A stretch of DNA of 64,000 bases from Allobrachymonas chironomi DSM 19884 (GCF_000374625.1 NZ_KB894765.1:1-64000), one strand, 5' to 3'; counted from the first letter of the stretch, positions 9,066-18,633 are shown. A program made the numbers and translations. The notes: a model not told the origin generated them from the sequence alone.

Positions 9066-11060
9066 TCAGTAAGTATCGCCCAGCTGACCCAGGATCGCCG
9101 GGTTCTCCAGCGTGGAGGTGTCCTGCGTGATTTCCTCACCCTTGGCCAGGCTGCGCAGCAGGCGGCGCATGATCTTGCCGGAACGGGTCTTGGGCAGGTT
9201 GTCGCCAAAGCGGATGTCCTTGGGCTTGGCGATCGGGCCGATCTCGTGGGCCACCCAGTCGCGCAGCTCCTTGGCAATGCGCGGAGCGTCTTCGGGAGAC
9301 GGACGACCCTGCTTCAGCACCACGAAGGCGCAGATGGCTTCGCCGGAGACTTCGTCCGGACGGCCGACCACGGCGGCCTCGGCCACCAGATCGCTCTTGG
9401 CCACCAGGCAGGATTCGATTTCCATGGTACCCATGCGGTGACCGGACACGTTCAGCACGTCGTCGATACGGCCGGTGATGCGGAAGTAGCCACGGTCTTC
9501 GCTGCGCACGGCACCGTCGCCGGCCAGGTAGTAGCCACCCAGCTCTTCGGGGAAATAGCTCTTCTTGAAACGCTCCGGGTCACCGTACACGGTACGGATC
9601 ATGCTGGGCCACGGACGCTTGATCACCAGGATACCGCCCGAACCATTGGGCATGTCCTGACCGGCTTCGTCCACGATGGCCACTTGCACACCCGGAATCG
9701 GCAGCGTGCAGGAGCCCGGCACCAGCGGCGTGGCGCCCGGCAGCGGGGTCAGCACGTGCGAACCGGTTTCGGTCTGCCAGAAGGTGTCCACGATCGGGCA
9801 GCGCTCGCCACCGATGTTCTTGTAGTACCACATCCAGGCTTCGGGGTTGATCGGCTCGCCCACGCTGCCCAGGATACGCAGGCTGGACAGGTCGTACTGG
9901 CTGGGGTGCACCTTGGGATCGTTGTCGGACGCCTTGATCAGCGAACGGATGGCCGTGGGTGCAGTGTAGAAGATGGTGACCTTGTGGTCCTGGATCATCT
10001 TCCAGAAACGGCCGGCATTGGGGAAGGTAGGCACACCCTCGAACACCACCTGGGTGGCGCCGGCAGCCAGCGGGCCGTAGGCGATGTAGGTGTGGCCGGT
10101 AATCCAGCCGATGTCGGCCGTACACCAGAACACGTCATCCGGGCGGATGTCAAAGGTCCAGTGCATGGTCAGGTTGGCACCCAGGATGTAGCCACCGGTG
10201 CTGTGCTGCACGCCCTTGGGCGTACCGGTGGAACCGGAGGTGTACAGCACGAACAGCGGGTGCTCGGCCTCGACCGGCACCGGCTCGCACTCGGTGCTCT
10301 GGCCTTCCAGCACCTGCGAGAAGGTCTTGTCGCGGCCTTCGACCATGTTGCACTTGGTGGGCGTACGCTCGAACACCAGCACGCTCTTGACGCACTCGGT
10401 ACCCTTTTCCTTCAGCGCCTCGTCGACAATGGCCTTCAGGGGCAGTTCCTTGCCGCCGCGCATCTGGTAGTTGGCAGTGATCACGCAGACTGCGCCTGCG
10501 TCAACGATACGCTCCTGCACGGCCTTGGAAGAGAAGCCGCCGAACACCACGCTGTGGGTTGCGCCAATGCGGGCGCAAGCCTGCATGGCCACCACGCCTT
10601 CAATTGTCATCGGCATGTAAATGATGACGCGATCACCCTTTTGCACGCCTTCGGCCTTGAGCGCGTTGGCAAACTGGCTGACACGGGCCAGCAGTTCCTT
10701 GTAGGTGATCTTGGTGACTTCACCGCCGTCAGCCTCGAAGATGATGGCGGTCTTGTTTTCGGTGGGAGTGCCGATGTGCTTGTCCAGGCAGTTGGCGGAA
10801 GCATTCAGCTCGCCGTCTTCAAACCACTTGAAGAAGGGAGCATTGGACTCGTTCAGGACCTTGGTAAAGGGCTTGTTCCAGACCACATATTCCTTGGCCA
10901 GGCGGGCCCAGAAACCCTCGTAGTCTTTTTCGGCCTCGTCGCACAGGGCCTGGTAGGCATCCATGCCCTTGATGCGGGCACCGGCCATGCTGGCCTCGGA
11001 CGGGGGGAATACGCGGTTTTCAACCAGAACCGATTCGATCGCACCAGATTGTGCTGTCAT
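9066..11060 (-). CDS. acs: Acetyl-CoA synthetase (AMP-forming)
   Basis: It activates acetate with ATP and CoA to acetyl-CoA through an acetyl-adenylate, in the cytoplasm. It has 664 residues, near the family's 650. Motifs in order are an N-terminal ACAS domain ([17 protein letters not shown]), [15 protein letters not shown] (phosphate-binding loop), [26 protein letters not shown] (A5), [20 protein letters not shown]-like A8 region ([18 protein letters not shown]), and [11 protein letters not shown] near the C-terminus with the lysine that is acetylated for control in other Acs enzymes. ATG at 11060 has AAAGGAG seven bases upstream; a longer frame to 11162 lacks family similarity. It is monocistronic and ends at a strong terminator. 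Confidence 0.96.
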   Translation of the reverse strand: MTAQSGAIESVLVENRVFPPSEASMAGARIKGMDAYQALCDEAEKDYEGFWARLAKEYVVWNKPFTKVLNESNAPFFKWFEDGELNASANCLDKHIGTPTENKTAIIFEADGGEVTKITYKELLARVSQFANALKAEGVQKGDRVIIYMPMTIEGVVAMQACARIGATHSVVFGGFSSKAVQERIVDAGAVCVITANYQMRGGKELPLKAIVDEALKEKGTECVKSVLVFERTPTKCNMVEGRDKTFSQVLEGQSTECEPVPVEAEHPLFVLYTSGSTGTPKGVQHSTGGYILGANLTMHWTFDIRPDDVFWCTADIGWITGHTYIAYGPLAAGATQVVFEGVPTFPNAGRFWKMIQDHKVTIFYTAPTAIRSLIKASDNDPKVHPSQYDLSSLRILGSVGEPINPEAWMWYYKNIGGERCPIVDTFWQTETGSHVLTPLPGATPLVPGSCTLPIPGVQVAIVDEAGQDMPNGSGGILVIKRPWPSMIRTVYGDPERFKKSYFPEELGGYYLAGDGAVRSEDRGYFRITGRIDDVLNVSGHRMGTMEIESCLVAKSDLVAEAAVVGRPDEVSGEAICAFVVLKQGRPSPEDAPRIAKELRDWVAHEIGPIAKPKDIRFGDNLPKTRSGKIMRRLLRSLAKGEEITQDTSTLENPAILGQLGDTY

Positions 11061-11337
11061 GCTTGTCTCCTTTGCCTTGGGTTTGCTTTTGGCGGCGCTT
11101 TTTTCTGCAGGCCCGCTCAGGAAAAGAATGGTAACACCTGTGAAGTGTCGAGCCCATGACATTTTTCAAGTCGGCGGGCGGGAAAAACCCTAGGGCAAAA
11201 AGGACATGTCAGGATCCCGGACAGGCCGACAGACTGACATGGCCTGTGCTGGTCAGGGGCAAGCTGCGCTGGCTACAATTCCTGATCTACCCCGCTGCCA
11301 CGCGCAGCCGCCTATCTATATCTACAAGGAAAACGAC

Positions 11338-11610
11338 ATGACACGCATGGTTCAATGCATCAAGCTGGGCAAGGAAGCCGAAGGCCTGGATCGCGTCCCC
11401 TATCCCGGCGAGCTGGGTCAGCGCATTTTCAACAACGTCAGCAAGCAGGCCTGGGCCGAGTGGCTCAGCCACCAGACCATGCTGGTAAATGAAAACCGCC
11501 TGAACCTGGCCGATGCGCGCGCCCGCCAGTATCTGGCCCGCCAGATGGAAAACCACTTCTTTGGTTCCGGCGCCGACCAGGCCGCCGGCTATGTGCCGCC
11601 GCAAGCCTGA
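11338..11610 (+). CDS. yggX: Fe(2+)-trafficking / oxidative damage protection protein
   Basis: This is a small cytoplasmic protein implicated in protecting Fe-S clusters and iron trafficking. It has 90 residues, the usual size. The family signature opens the protein: [20 protein letters not shown] with the single conserved Cys, then [20 protein letters not shown] and [12 protein letters not shown]. The start at 11338 has AAGGA nine bases upstream. A longer frame from 11206 would add an unrelated leader. It is followed 12 bases later by mnmC, so the two may be co-transcribed. Confidence 0.95.
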   Translation: MTRMVQCIKLGKEAEGLDRVPYPGELGQRIFNNVSKQAWAEWLSHQTMLVNENRLNLADARARQYLARQMENHFFGSGADQAAGYVPPQA

Positions 11611-11622
11611 TTTCCGCTTTCC

Positions 11623-13398
11623 GTGCCGCATGCGCTGACGATTCTTGCGCCGGGGCCTGCTGCCCTGCCGCCGTCTGCGCCTGCACCTGCGGATCCGTCG
11701 GGCAGTCGCCATCTGGTCTGGATCTGTCCGCATGCCCCCGAGACAGACTGGCTGCAGCAGGCCGGCCAGTCACTGGCGCAAACACCGGAAGAGCGGACGC
11801 AGATAGAACAGGCGCTCCGGCAACAGGCCTGGGGCTTGCTGCCAGGCTGGCACCGGCTACCGCTACTGCCAGGCCGGCTGGTGCTGCATCTGGCCATCGG
11901 CGATCCCTGGCAGCTGGTGCGCGAAGCCAGCGGCCACTTTGACCACATTTCCCTGTCCACCGACCTGCTGCGGCAAGCCGACGCCAGCCAGCGCGAAGGT
12001 CTGGCCGCCGGGCTGAGTGCGCTGGCACGGCATGGCAGCCTGCTGCAGCCCAATCCGCCCTGCTCCGCGTTGCCTGATGACTGGCTGCCGCAACTGCGCT
12101 CCCGCGGCTGGGTGCCAGCAGATACAGCAGGCCTGGCTCCCGGCAGCATGCGTTTTGCGCCGCGCTGGCGCGATGCCACGCCGCCGGCGGCTGTAGCGCG
12201 TGAAGCCACGGTCATCGGTGCCGGTCTGGCCGGCAGCGCCGTAGCCTACAGCCTGGCCGAGCGTGGCTGGCAGGTCACGGTACTGGATCGCGCCGCCACC
12301 CCGGCAGCCGGAGCCTCCGGCCTGCCGGTGGGTCTGGTGGTACCGCACAGCTCGGCCGATGACACCCTGATCTCGCGCGTGATCCGTGCCGGTATCCGCA
12401 GCACACTGCAACGCGCGGCAGCCTTGCTGCAGCCTGGCCAGGACTGGGCCGCCACCGGCGTGCTGGAGCACTGCGTGGATGGCAAGAGCAAGCTGCCACG
12501 CTCCTGGCAGGCCAACGCCGCCCATCCCCCGGACTGGATCAGCGCCAGCCGCCCCTGGGCCAGTACGGCTACCCCACTACAGCTGCAGCAGGCCTGCCTG
12601 CCAGCCGATGCCGTGGCGGTCTGGCACGAGTGCGCGGCCTGGATCAAACCCTGGCGACTGGTGCAGGCGCAGCTGGAACACCCGACCATCCACTTTGTCG
12701 GCAACACGGCAGTACACAGCCTGCAACGCCCTGCTGCCGATGCCCCATGGCAATTGCTGGACGACACCGGTCAGATGATCCGGCAGACCGACCTGCTGGT
12801 ACTGACCGCCGGATTCGAATCACGCCAGCTATTGCAGTCGCTGCAACAGCCTCTGCCACTGAACCCCTTGCGCGGCCAGATCGCCTGGGGTTGGCAGCAG
12901 ACCTCGCACCTTGGCCTCCCTGCCGTGCCCGTCAATGGCAAAGGCAGTCTGGCCTGCCATGTGCCCTGGCAGCAGTCAGCGCAGGCCGGATCCATCTGGA
13001 TCACCGGATCTACCTTCTCCCGATCTGACAATACACCTGATGTGCGCGAACAGGAATTTCCCGAGATTTGGCAGAAACTGCAAATGCTGCATCCGGCTGC
13101 GGCCGATCAGCTGCAGGCCGATTTCGCTCAGGGCCGGGTACAAGGCTGGGCCGGCGTGCGCGCCACCCTGCCGGATCGCCTGCCTGCGGTAGGTGCGCTG
13201 GCGCGCAGCCGTCACGGCCAGCCAGCAGATCTTCTGCAGGGGCTGCAGCTCAGCTGTGGCATGGGCGCGCGCGGACTGAGCCTGTCGGTACTGGCGGGCG
13301 AGCTGCTGGCGGCGCAGTTGCACGATGAACCCTGGCCACTGGAAAAACGGCTGGCGCGCCTGCTGGCGGCCAGCCGCTGGCTGGACAAACCGGTCTGA
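11623..13398 (+). CDS. mnmC: MnmC-type FAD-dependent tRNA cmnm5s2U oxidoreductase with degenerate methyltransferase half
   Basis: MnmC completes mnm5s2U34 in tRNA: its FAD domain converts cmnm5 to nm5 and its N-terminal domain methylates that product. Here the FAD/DAO domain is intact from about residue 195 (VIGAGLAGSAVAYSLAERG dinucleotide motif, GASGLPVGLVVPH, LNPLRGQIAW, GWAGVRATLPDRLPAVG, then GARGLSLSVLAGELLAAQL). The first 190 residues keep only the later half of a methyltransferase (LLPGWHRLPLLPGRLVLHL, then a changed DGFAP region read here as HISLSTD). The glycine-rich SAM motif is absent. It is 591 residues versus about 650 for complete MnmC. It uses a GTG start with a weak ribosome site. 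Confidence 0.82.
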   Translation: MPHALTILAPGPAALPPSAPAPADPSGSRHLVWICPHAPETDWLQQAGQSLAQTPEERTQIEQALRQQAWGLLPGWHRLPLLPGRLVLHLAIGDPWQLVREASGHFDHISLSTDLLRQADASQREGLAAGLSALARHGSLLQPNPPCSALPDDWLPQLRSRGWVPADTAGLAPGSMRFAPRWRDATPPAAVAREATVIGAGLAGSAVAYSLAERGWQVTVLDRAATPAAGASGLPVGLVVPHSSADDTLISRVIRAGIRSTLQRAAALLQPGQDWAATGVLEHCVDGKSKLPRSWQANAAHPPDWISASRPWASTATPLQLQQACLPADAVAVWHECAAWIKPWRLVQAQLEHPTIHFVGNTAVHSLQRPAADAPWQLLDDTGQMIRQTDLLVLTAGFESRQLLQSLQQPLPLNPLRGQIAWGWQQTSHLGLPAVPVNGKGSLACHVPWQQSAQAGSIWITGSTFSRSDNTPDVREQEFPEIWQKLQMLHPAAADQLQADFAQGRVQGWAGVRATLPDRLPAVGALARSRHGQPADLLQGLQLSCGMGARGLSLSVLAGELLAAQLHDEPWPLEKRLARLLAASRWLDKPV

Positions 13399-13404
13399 CC
13401 CGAC

Positions 13405-13860
13405 TTACTGCCGGCCCGTGGAGCCGTAGCCGCCCTCGCCGCGTTCGCTGCTGCCGGAAAACTCCTCTACCAGCGTGAACTGCGGCTGCACCACCGGCAC
13501 GATCACCATCTGCGCCACGCGCTCCATGGGCTCGATCACGAACGGGCTGTCGGTGCGGTTCCAGAGGCTGACCATCAGCTGGCCCTGGTAGTCACTGTCG
13601 ATCAGGCCGACCAGATTGCCGAGCACGATGCCGTGCTTGTGGCCCAGGCCAGAGCGCGGCAGCAGCATGGCGGCGTAGCCGGGATCGGCCAGGTGAATCG
13701 CCATGCCGGTAGGCACCAGCTGCCAGGCGTTGGGGGCCAGTTCCAGCGGCGCATCGATGCAGGCGCGCAGGTCCAGCCCGGCGCTGCCGGGCGTGGCGTA
13801 GGCCGGCATCTGCTGGCGCAGGCGGGCATCGAGGATCTTGAGTTCGACTTGGGGTTGCAT
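13405..13860 (-). CDS. dut: dUTP diphosphatase
   Basis: It hydrolyses dUTP to dUMP and pyrophosphate, keeping uracil out of DNA and supplying thymidylate synthesis. It has 151 residues, the standard trimeric dUTPase size. Motifs seen are [11 protein letters not shown] (motif 1), [17 protein letters not shown] (motif 2), [17 protein letters not shown] (motif 3), [11 protein letters not shown] (motif 4) and the C-terminal [14 protein letters not shown] arm (motif 5). ATG at 13860 gives the normal N-terminus [11 protein letters not shown]. The gene is convergent with mnmC, with only 6 bases between stops. Confidence 0.96.
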   Translation of the reverse strand: MQPQVELKILDARLRQQMPAYATPGSAGLDLRACIDAPLELAPNAWQLVPTGMAIHLADPGYAAMLLPRSGLGHKHGIVLGNLVGLIDSDYQGQLMVSLWNRTDSPFVIEPMERVAQMVIVPVVQPQFTLVEEFSGSSERGEGGYGSTGRQ

Positions 13861-13921
13861 GGTCGTCAGGGAATGGACAAAAAGGAAAGCGCCGGCGCAC
13901 ACGCGCCTGCAGCGGCCTGCC

Positions 13922-14413
13922 TCAGGACTGCTGGTCCTGCAGCAGCCAGTTGCGCAGCGGCGGGATGAACATGGCTGCCACGAATCCGGCCACCGGCAGC
14001 GGTTTCAGGTCTTCCGGCAGCACGATCAGCAGGACGACCAGCACCATCATGATGGAGGGCATGCGTGATTTGGTGCGTCGCACAGCCGGCGTTGCCGGTG
14101 CCGACACACTTCCTGGTGGAGGCGGTGGCGGCGATGCCGGCGGAGCTGGCGGGAGAGCCGGCAGGCCAGCGGATACCCCCGGCTGGCCACGCTGCATCGC
14201 CCACTGCCGCAGGCGCCAGCGCGTGGACGAAGGCCCCATCTGCCCGGCCTGCTGCTGCACATCCTGCAGCAACGCCCGGTTGCTGTCCTGCACCAGCTGC
14301 TGCGCATAGCGCTCGAAGTCGCCGTGCGCCGGCGGCTCCCAGGGCTGACCGGCAGCGGGAGTCTGCCCGACGGACAGTTGTTGCAACAGGGACTGGATCG
14401 GGTGGGATGCCAT
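13922..14413 (-). CDS. Hypothetical membrane-anchored protein, Pro/Ala-rich linker
   Basis: I do not recognise a family. The 163-residue product has an N-terminal soluble helix-prone part with many Gln residues ([20 protein letters not shown]). A linker dominated by Pro, Ala and Ser follows around residues 85-110. The C-terminus is hydrophobic, with [13 protein letters not shown] and [13 protein letters not shown] and a short break between them, suggesting one or two membrane segments. It sits 61 bases upstream of dut on the same strand. ATG at 14413 is chosen because upstream residues look non-coding. No strong ribosome site is visible. Confidence 0.55.
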   Translation of the reverse strand: MASHPIQSLLQQLSVGQTPAAGQPWEPPAHGDFERYAQQLVQDSNRALLQDVQQQAGQMGPSSTRWRLRQWAMQRGQPGVSAGLPALPPAPPASPPPPPPGSVSAPATPAVRRTKSRMPSIMMVLVVLLIVLPEDLKPLPVAGFVAAMFIPPLRNWLLQDQQS

Positions 14414-14572
14414 GACAAGGGCCAAGGGGGCCGGCTGGACAAACAGCGGGCAATTGAGAGTAAAATAGGGGTTTGCAGCAGGTAAACTGCCGCCCTTCCA
14501 GCGCCCATCATACTGCACGGGCGCTCTTTGTATCAGCCGCCCCACGCGCGCGGCACAACCCAGTTACTCATC

Positions 14573-15127
14573 ATGAAAATCGCACAAGAAATCCGCGCCG
14601 GCAACGTGATCATGCACGGCAAAGACCCCATGGTTGTCCTGAAGACCGAATACGCCCGTGGCGGCCGTGGTGCGGCTACCGTGCGCATGAAGCTGAAGAG
14701 CCTGCTGAACAACTTCGGTACCGAAGTCGTGTTCAAGGCCGACGACAAGATGGACCACATCATCCTGGACAAGAAGGAGTGCACCTACAGCTACTTCGCC
14801 GATCCGATGTACGTGTGGATGGATTCCGAGTACAACCAGTACGAAGTCGAAGCCGAGAACATGGGCGACGCCCTGAACTACCTGGAAGAAGGCATGGAAG
14901 CCGAAGTCGTGTTCTACGACGGCAAGGCGATCTCCGTGGAGCTGCCGACCAGCGTCGAGCGTGAAATCACCTGGACCGAGCCGGGCGTCAAGGGCGACAC
15001 TTCCGGCAAGGTGCTGAAGCCGGCCAAGATCGCGACCGACTTTGAAGTGTCCGTGCCGCTGTTCGTGAACCAGGGCGACCGCATCGAAATCGACACCCGC
15101 ACTGGCGAGTACCGCAAGCGCGTATAA
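14573..15127 (+). CDS. efp: Elongation factor P, Arg32 type
   Basis: It binds between the ribosomal P and E sites and relieves stalling at polyproline stretches. It has 184 residues in three OB-like domains. The modification loop reads [14 protein letters not shown], which places arginine at position 32, as in Pseudomonas and Neisseria EF-P, rather than the lysine 34 modified by EpmA/EpmB. Arg32-type EF-P is activated by EarP rhamnosylation, and the start of an earP gene lies at 63561. ATG at 14573 gives the canonical [11 protein letters not shown] start. A terminator follows. Confidence 0.97.
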   Translation: MKIAQEIRAGNVIMHGKDPMVVLKTEYARGGRGAATVRMKLKSLLNNFGTEVVFKADDKMDHIILDKKECTYSYFADPMYVWMDSEYNQYEVEAENMGDALNYLEEGMEAEVVFYDGKAISVELPTSVEREITWTEPGVKGDTSGKVLKPAKIATDFEVSVPLFVNQGDRIEIDTRTGEYRKRV

Positions 15128-15162
15128 GATGACAGGTGACAGCCGTCACCTAGACATCGTGA

Positions 15163-15196
15163 ACAAAAGGCTTCTCCGGAAGCCTTTTGTCGTTTT
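15163..15196 (+). terminator. Intrinsic terminator after efp
   Basis: A 12-bp stem (ACAAAAGGCTTC at 15163-15174 with its complement at 15179-15190) and a TCCG tetraloop are followed by CGTTTT. It lies about 35 bases past the efp stop. Confidence 0.85.
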
Positions 15197-15238
15197 GGGC
15201 GCCCTGCGCGCCAGCCAAACCCTGAAAGCCGCTTTCGC

Positions 15239-16177
15239 ATGGAACAAACTGTCAACCTGAGCCAGGAACGCCTGGCACGTGCCTGGAACGACCTGCAGAC
15301 CCTGACCGACCAGGGCACGCTGCTGCATCCGGATTCGAATCGTCTGGCCTTTGCCGATCCGGAATTCCTGCTGCGCCATGAGACCCGCAGCATCCGACTG
15401 CAGATCGAGATGCTGAAAACCGAACTGGAACTGGACAAGCGCGAGATTGACCACACCATCGTGGTCTACGGCAGCGCCCGCCTGCCCTCGCCCGAAATGG
15501 CGACCCAGGCGCGCCAGGAAGCTGAACGCAGCGGCGACCCGGCGCTGCTGCAGCGCGCCGAGCACATGGCGCGCGGCGCCGAACACTACCAGGCGGCACG
15601 CGCCTTTGGCCGGCTGGTGGCCGAATACAGCATCGGCAAGCCGCGCGATACGCATCTGTATATCTGTACTGGCGGCGGTCCCGGCATCATGGAAGCCGCC
15701 AACCGCGGCGCCAGCGAAGCCGGCGAACCGACGATCGGCCTGAACATCACGCTGCCGCACGAGCAGTTTTCCAACCCCTACGTGACGCCGGCGCTGAACT
15801 TCAAGTTCCACTACTTTGCGCTGCGCAAGATGCATTTCATGATGCGCGCCCTCGGTCTGGTGGTGTTTCCGGGCGGCTTTGGCACGCTGGACGAACTGTT
15901 CGAGGTGATGACGCTGGTGCAGACACGCAAGACCAAATCGGTGCCCATCGTGTTGTACGGCAGCCATTACTGGAAGCGTGTGCTGAATCTGGAGGTGCTG
16001 GCCGAGGAAGGCATGATCTCTCCGGAAGACCTGAACCTGATCACCCATGTGGACACGCCGGAAGATGCCTGGCGCTGCATCCGCGAGTTCTACCAGCTCA
16101 ACTGCAACGATGCATCCACACGCTCCGCCATGCATGATGCCGGTTGCGGGGCGCTAGACGACAACGCCATGGCCTGA
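15239..16177 (+). CDS. LOG-family Rossmann-fold protein (predicted nucleotide phosphoribohydrolase)
   Basis: Members of this family (old name lysine decarboxylase-like) cleave the N-glycosidic bond of nucleoside monophosphates. The two signatures are present: GGGPGIMEAANRGA and FPGGFGTLDELFE (the PGGxGTxxE motif with the catalytic Glu). The conserved IVVYGSARLP strand sits near residue 75. At 312 residues it is longer than the roughly 190-residue plant-type LOG proteins. The extra 70 residues at the N-terminus are helical and charged and place it with the larger bacterial branch. The substrate is unknown. It is convergent with rmuC. Confidence 0.82.
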   Translation: MEQTVNLSQERLARAWNDLQTLTDQGTLLHPDSNRLAFADPEFLLRHETRSIRLQIEMLKTELELDKREIDHTIVVYGSARLPSPEMATQARQEAERSGDPALLQRAEHMARGAEHYQAARAFGRLVAEYSIGKPRDTHLYICTGGGPGIMEAANRGASEAGEPTIGLNITLPHEQFSNPYVTPALNFKFHYFALRKMHFMMRALGLVVFPGGFGTLDELFEVMTLVQTRKTKSVPIVLYGSHYWKRVLNLEVLAEEGMISPEDLNLITHVDTPEDAWRCIREFYQLNCNDASTRSAMHDAGCGALDDNAMA

Positions 16178-16207
16178 GCCCCAGCAGCCTGAACCGGCCC
16201 TGTGCCG

Positions 16208-17593
16208 TCAGGGCTGTTGCGATTCGTCTTCCGGCTCATCGGGACCAAGCAAGGCGCTGGTTTGATCCTGTGGCAGGGCTTCGGCCTGGCGCAGCACGCG
16301 CTGCATGGCGCGGTTGCGCACTTCGGCCTGATCCAGCGTACGCAGCACGGTCTGCGTCTGGCTCTTGATGCGCGTGAGCACATCGCCAAACTTGCCGAAT
16401 TCGGTCTTGACGGCGCCCAGCACCTGCCAGACTTCGCTGCTGCGCTGCTCCAACGCCAGCGTGCGAAAGCCCATCTGCAGCGAGTTGAGCATGGCCAGCA
16501 GCGTGGTCGGGCCGGCCAGCGTGATGCGGTATTCGCGCTGCAGGCTTTCCACCAGGCCCGGACGGCGCAGCACCTCGGCATACAGGCCTTCGGAAGGCAG
16601 GAACAGGATGGCGAAATCGGTGGTGTACGGCGGTCGCACATAGCGTTCGGTAATCGCACGCGCTTCCTGCCGGATGCGGGTTTCCAGCTGGCGTGCGGCT
16701 TCGTCTGCCGCTACGGCATCGGCACGCTGCTGCGCTTCCAGCAGGCGTTCGTAATCTTCATTCGGAAATTTGGCGTCAATCGGCAGCCAGACCGACTGGC
16801 TGGCATCGCCCCGCCCCGGCAGGCGGATGGCAAAGTCCACGGCATGACGATCATCAGGGTGAATCTGCACCTGGCTGGCGTACTGTTCCGGTGCAAACAC
16901 CTGTTCCAGCAAGGCACCCAGCTGCGCCTCGCCGAACATGCCGCGCGTCTTCACATTGGTCAGCAGGTGCTTGAGATCGCCCACACCCTGCGCCAGCGCC
17001 TGCATCTCGCCCAGGCCGCGCTGCACCATTTCCAGCCGCTCGGCCACCTGGCGAAAGCTCTGGTCCAGCCGTGTGTGCAGGGTGGACTGCAGCTTTTCAT
17101 CCACGGTCTGGCGCATTTCCTCCAGCTTGCGCGCGTTGCCTTCCTGCAGCTGCTGCAACTGCGCCTCCAGCGTCTGACGCACACCCTGCAGCTGATCGGC
17201 ACTGGTCTGGTGCACGCGATCCAGCTGCTGGCCCAGGGTCTCCAGCAGGCGCAGTTGCAACTGGCCCAGCTGTTGCGCCATGGCATCAAGCTGCTGGTGC
17301 TGGTTGCGCGCCGTTTCGGCGCCCTGCTGCAAGAGACTGTTCTGGAAGCGTGCCAGGGCATCGCCCTGCTCCTGGCGATTGTTGCGACTGGTTTCGGCCA
17401 GCTCCTGGCGCAGTTCGCGTTCCAGCCGCTCGTTGCCATGCAGCACCAGGTCGCGCAGGTCATCGAACAGGGATTCGCGCATCTCGTGCAGCGGTTGACG
17501 GTTCTGCTGCCGCCACAGCAGCACCAGCAGCAGGATCAGGTTGAGCAGCAGCAGGAGCAGGCCAGCCAGCAGAAAGGGATCGGTATCGGGCAT
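16208..17593 (-). CDS. rmuC: RmuC-family DNA recombination/limitation protein
   Basis: RmuC proteins limit rearrangements at inverted repeats and carry a PD-(D/E)xK-like nuclease domain. The 461-residue protein starts with a membrane anchor (FLLAGLLLLLLNLILLLVLLW). A long coiled coil very rich in Gln, Leu and Arg follows (about 50-190). Then comes the RmuC core: NVKTRGMFGEAQLGALLEQV, VWLPIDAKFPNEDYERLL, FLPSEGLYAEVLRR and ITLAGPTTLLAMLNSLQMG. The start is at 17593, since the preceding in-frame residues cross the phasin promoter region and look non-coding. Confidence 0.93.
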   Translation of the reverse strand: MPDTDPFLLAGLLLLLLNLILLLVLLWRQQNRQPLHEMRESLFDDLRDLVLHGNERLERELRQELAETSRNNRQEQGDALARFQNSLLQQGAETARNQHQQLDAMAQQLGQLQLRLLETLGQQLDRVHQTSADQLQGVRQTLEAQLQQLQEGNARKLEEMRQTVDEKLQSTLHTRLDQSFRQVAERLEMVQRGLGEMQALAQGVGDLKHLLTNVKTRGMFGEAQLGALLEQVFAPEQYASQVQIHPDDRHAVDFAIRLPGRGDASQSVWLPIDAKFPNEDYERLLEAQQRADAVAADEAARQLETRIRQEARAITERYVRPPYTTDFAILFLPSEGLYAEVLRRPGLVESLQREYRITLAGPTTLLAMLNSLQMGFRTLALEQRSSEVWQVLGAVKTEFGKFGDVLTRIKSQTQTVLRTLDQAEVRNRAMQRVLRQAEALPQDQTSALLGPDEPEDESQQP

Positions 17594-17717
17594 GAATGTG
17601 GCGTCAGGACAAACAGATGGGACACAGGCACAGGCCCGCGCAGGGTGAAAATTGGCGACTAGATACAACATGTTGCAAAGCCGCCGCACTTTTTTTGCTG
17701 CATTGCACAAAAACCAC

Positions 17718-17745
17718 TTGATCTGCCCCGCAGCATCTCTATAAT
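17718..17745 (+). promoter_or_regulatory. Sigma-70 promoter of the phasin gene
   Basis: TTGATC (17718-17723) and a perfect TATAAT (17740-17745) are 16 bases apart. Transcription would start near 17752, at the edge of a 17-base palindrome and about 120 bases before the phasin ATG. Confidence 0.75.
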
Positions 17746-17752
17746 ACGAGTC

Positions 17753-17769
17753 ATGTTGCAGCGCAACAT
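17753..17769. promoter_or_regulatory. Perfect palindrome at phasin transcription start; candidate PhaR operator
   Basis: ATGTTGC-AGC-GCAACAT is an exact inverted repeat with 7-base arms. It sits 8 bases after the -10 box, where a bound repressor would block the promoter. In PHA-producing bacteria PhaR represses phasin genes at TGC-rich sites, and a second ATGTTGC copy lies upstream near 17669. The identity of the binding protein is inference. Confidence 0.55.
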
Positions 17770-17870
17770 AAAGAACCGATGGATGCTGTGGCGTCGGTTC
17801 GGGGCCTACAAGGATTCCAGACAATCAACCGCAGTTCTTCACCTGATAGTGCATTTTTGGAGATACTACT

Positions 17871-18431
17871 ATGCTGACCGCTGAACAAATCGCCGCTGCT
17901 CACAAAGCTAACCTGGAAACCCTGTTTGGTCTGACCAACAAGGCTTTCGAAAGCGTTGAGAAGCTGATCGACCTGAACGTGAGCGCTGCCAAGGCCGCCC
18001 TGACCGACGCCGCTGAAACCACCCAGGCTGCCATGGCCGTCAAGGACGCCCAGGAGCTGCTGGCCCTGCAGGCTTCCCTGTTCCAGCCCCTGGCCGAGAA
18101 GACCGCTGCCTACAGCCGTCACCTGTACGACATCACTTCCGGTACTGCTGCCGAGTTCACCAAGGTGTTCGAAGCACAAACCACCGAAGCCCAGAGCAAG
18201 GTGAACGCCGTTGTGGAAAACATGAGCAAGAACGCTCCGGCTGGTTCCGAAGCTGGCGTGGCCATGATGAAGAATGCCGTGTCTGCTGCCAACACCGCTT
18301 TCGAATCCGTGCAAAAGGCCGTGAAGCAAGCTTCCGACGTCGCTGAAGCCAACTTCAACGCCATGGCCAACACCGCCGTGAACGCTACCAAGACGGCCGC
18401 TGCTGCTGCCAAGAAGCCGGTTACCAAGTAA
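17871..18431 (+). CDS. phaP: Phasin family protein (PHA granule coat)
   Basis: Phasins cover polyhydroxyalkanoate granules and control their size and number. The 186-residue product is Ala-rich, amphipathic and helical throughout, without Cys or Trp. It starts [20 protein letters not shown], typical of the beta-proteobacterial phasin family (TIGR01841 type), and ends in an Ala/Lys tail ([10 protein letters not shown]). AGATACT precedes the ATG. Codon use is strongly biased (AAG, GCT, CTG), as in highly expressed genes. It has its own promoter, a candidate operator and a terminator, so it is monocistronic. Confidence 0.92.
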   Translation: MLTAEQIAAAHKANLETLFGLTNKAFESVEKLIDLNVSAAKAALTDAAETTQAAMAVKDAQELLALQASLFQPLAEKTAAYSRHLYDITSGTAAEFTKVFEAQTTEAQSKVNAVVENMSKNAPAGSEAGVAMMKNAVSAANTAFESVQKAVKQASDVAEANFNAMANTAVNATKTAAAAAKKPVTK

Positions 18432-18556
18432 TTCGGCTCCGTCTTACTGAAAAAACGTTAACGCTGTGGACATTCCGCCGGACTGATCCGCAGCACGACA
18501 CCAGTTGTCTCCTTGTGTCTCGTTCCCCGGTGCAATGCCGGGAGCAGATGCAATTG

Positions 18557-18583
18557 GCCCCGCCTTGTGCGGGGCTTTTTTTT
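18557..18583 (+). terminator. Intrinsic terminator after the phasin gene
   Basis: A 7-bp GC stem (GCCCCGC and GCGGGGC) with a 5-base loop is followed by eight T residues. This is a textbook rho-independent terminator about 125 bases past the stop. Confidence 0.9.
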
Positions 18584-18607
18584 GGTGCGTCCAGTATGTG
18601 CGCACCA

Positions 18608-18633
18608 CAAAAAACCCCGCTATGACGCGGGGT
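18608..18633 (-). terminator. Intrinsic terminator after guaA
   Basis: On the minus strand ACCCCGC-loop-GCGGGGT is followed by TTTTTT. It lies about 50 bases past the guaA stop and back-to-back with the phasin terminator. Confidence 0.88.

Noticed and set aside
9015-11159. Plus-strand open frame of 714 codons opposite acs
   Set aside because: It is the complement of an unmistakable acetyl-CoA synthetase, with His/Gly/Leu-rich composition and no ribosome site.
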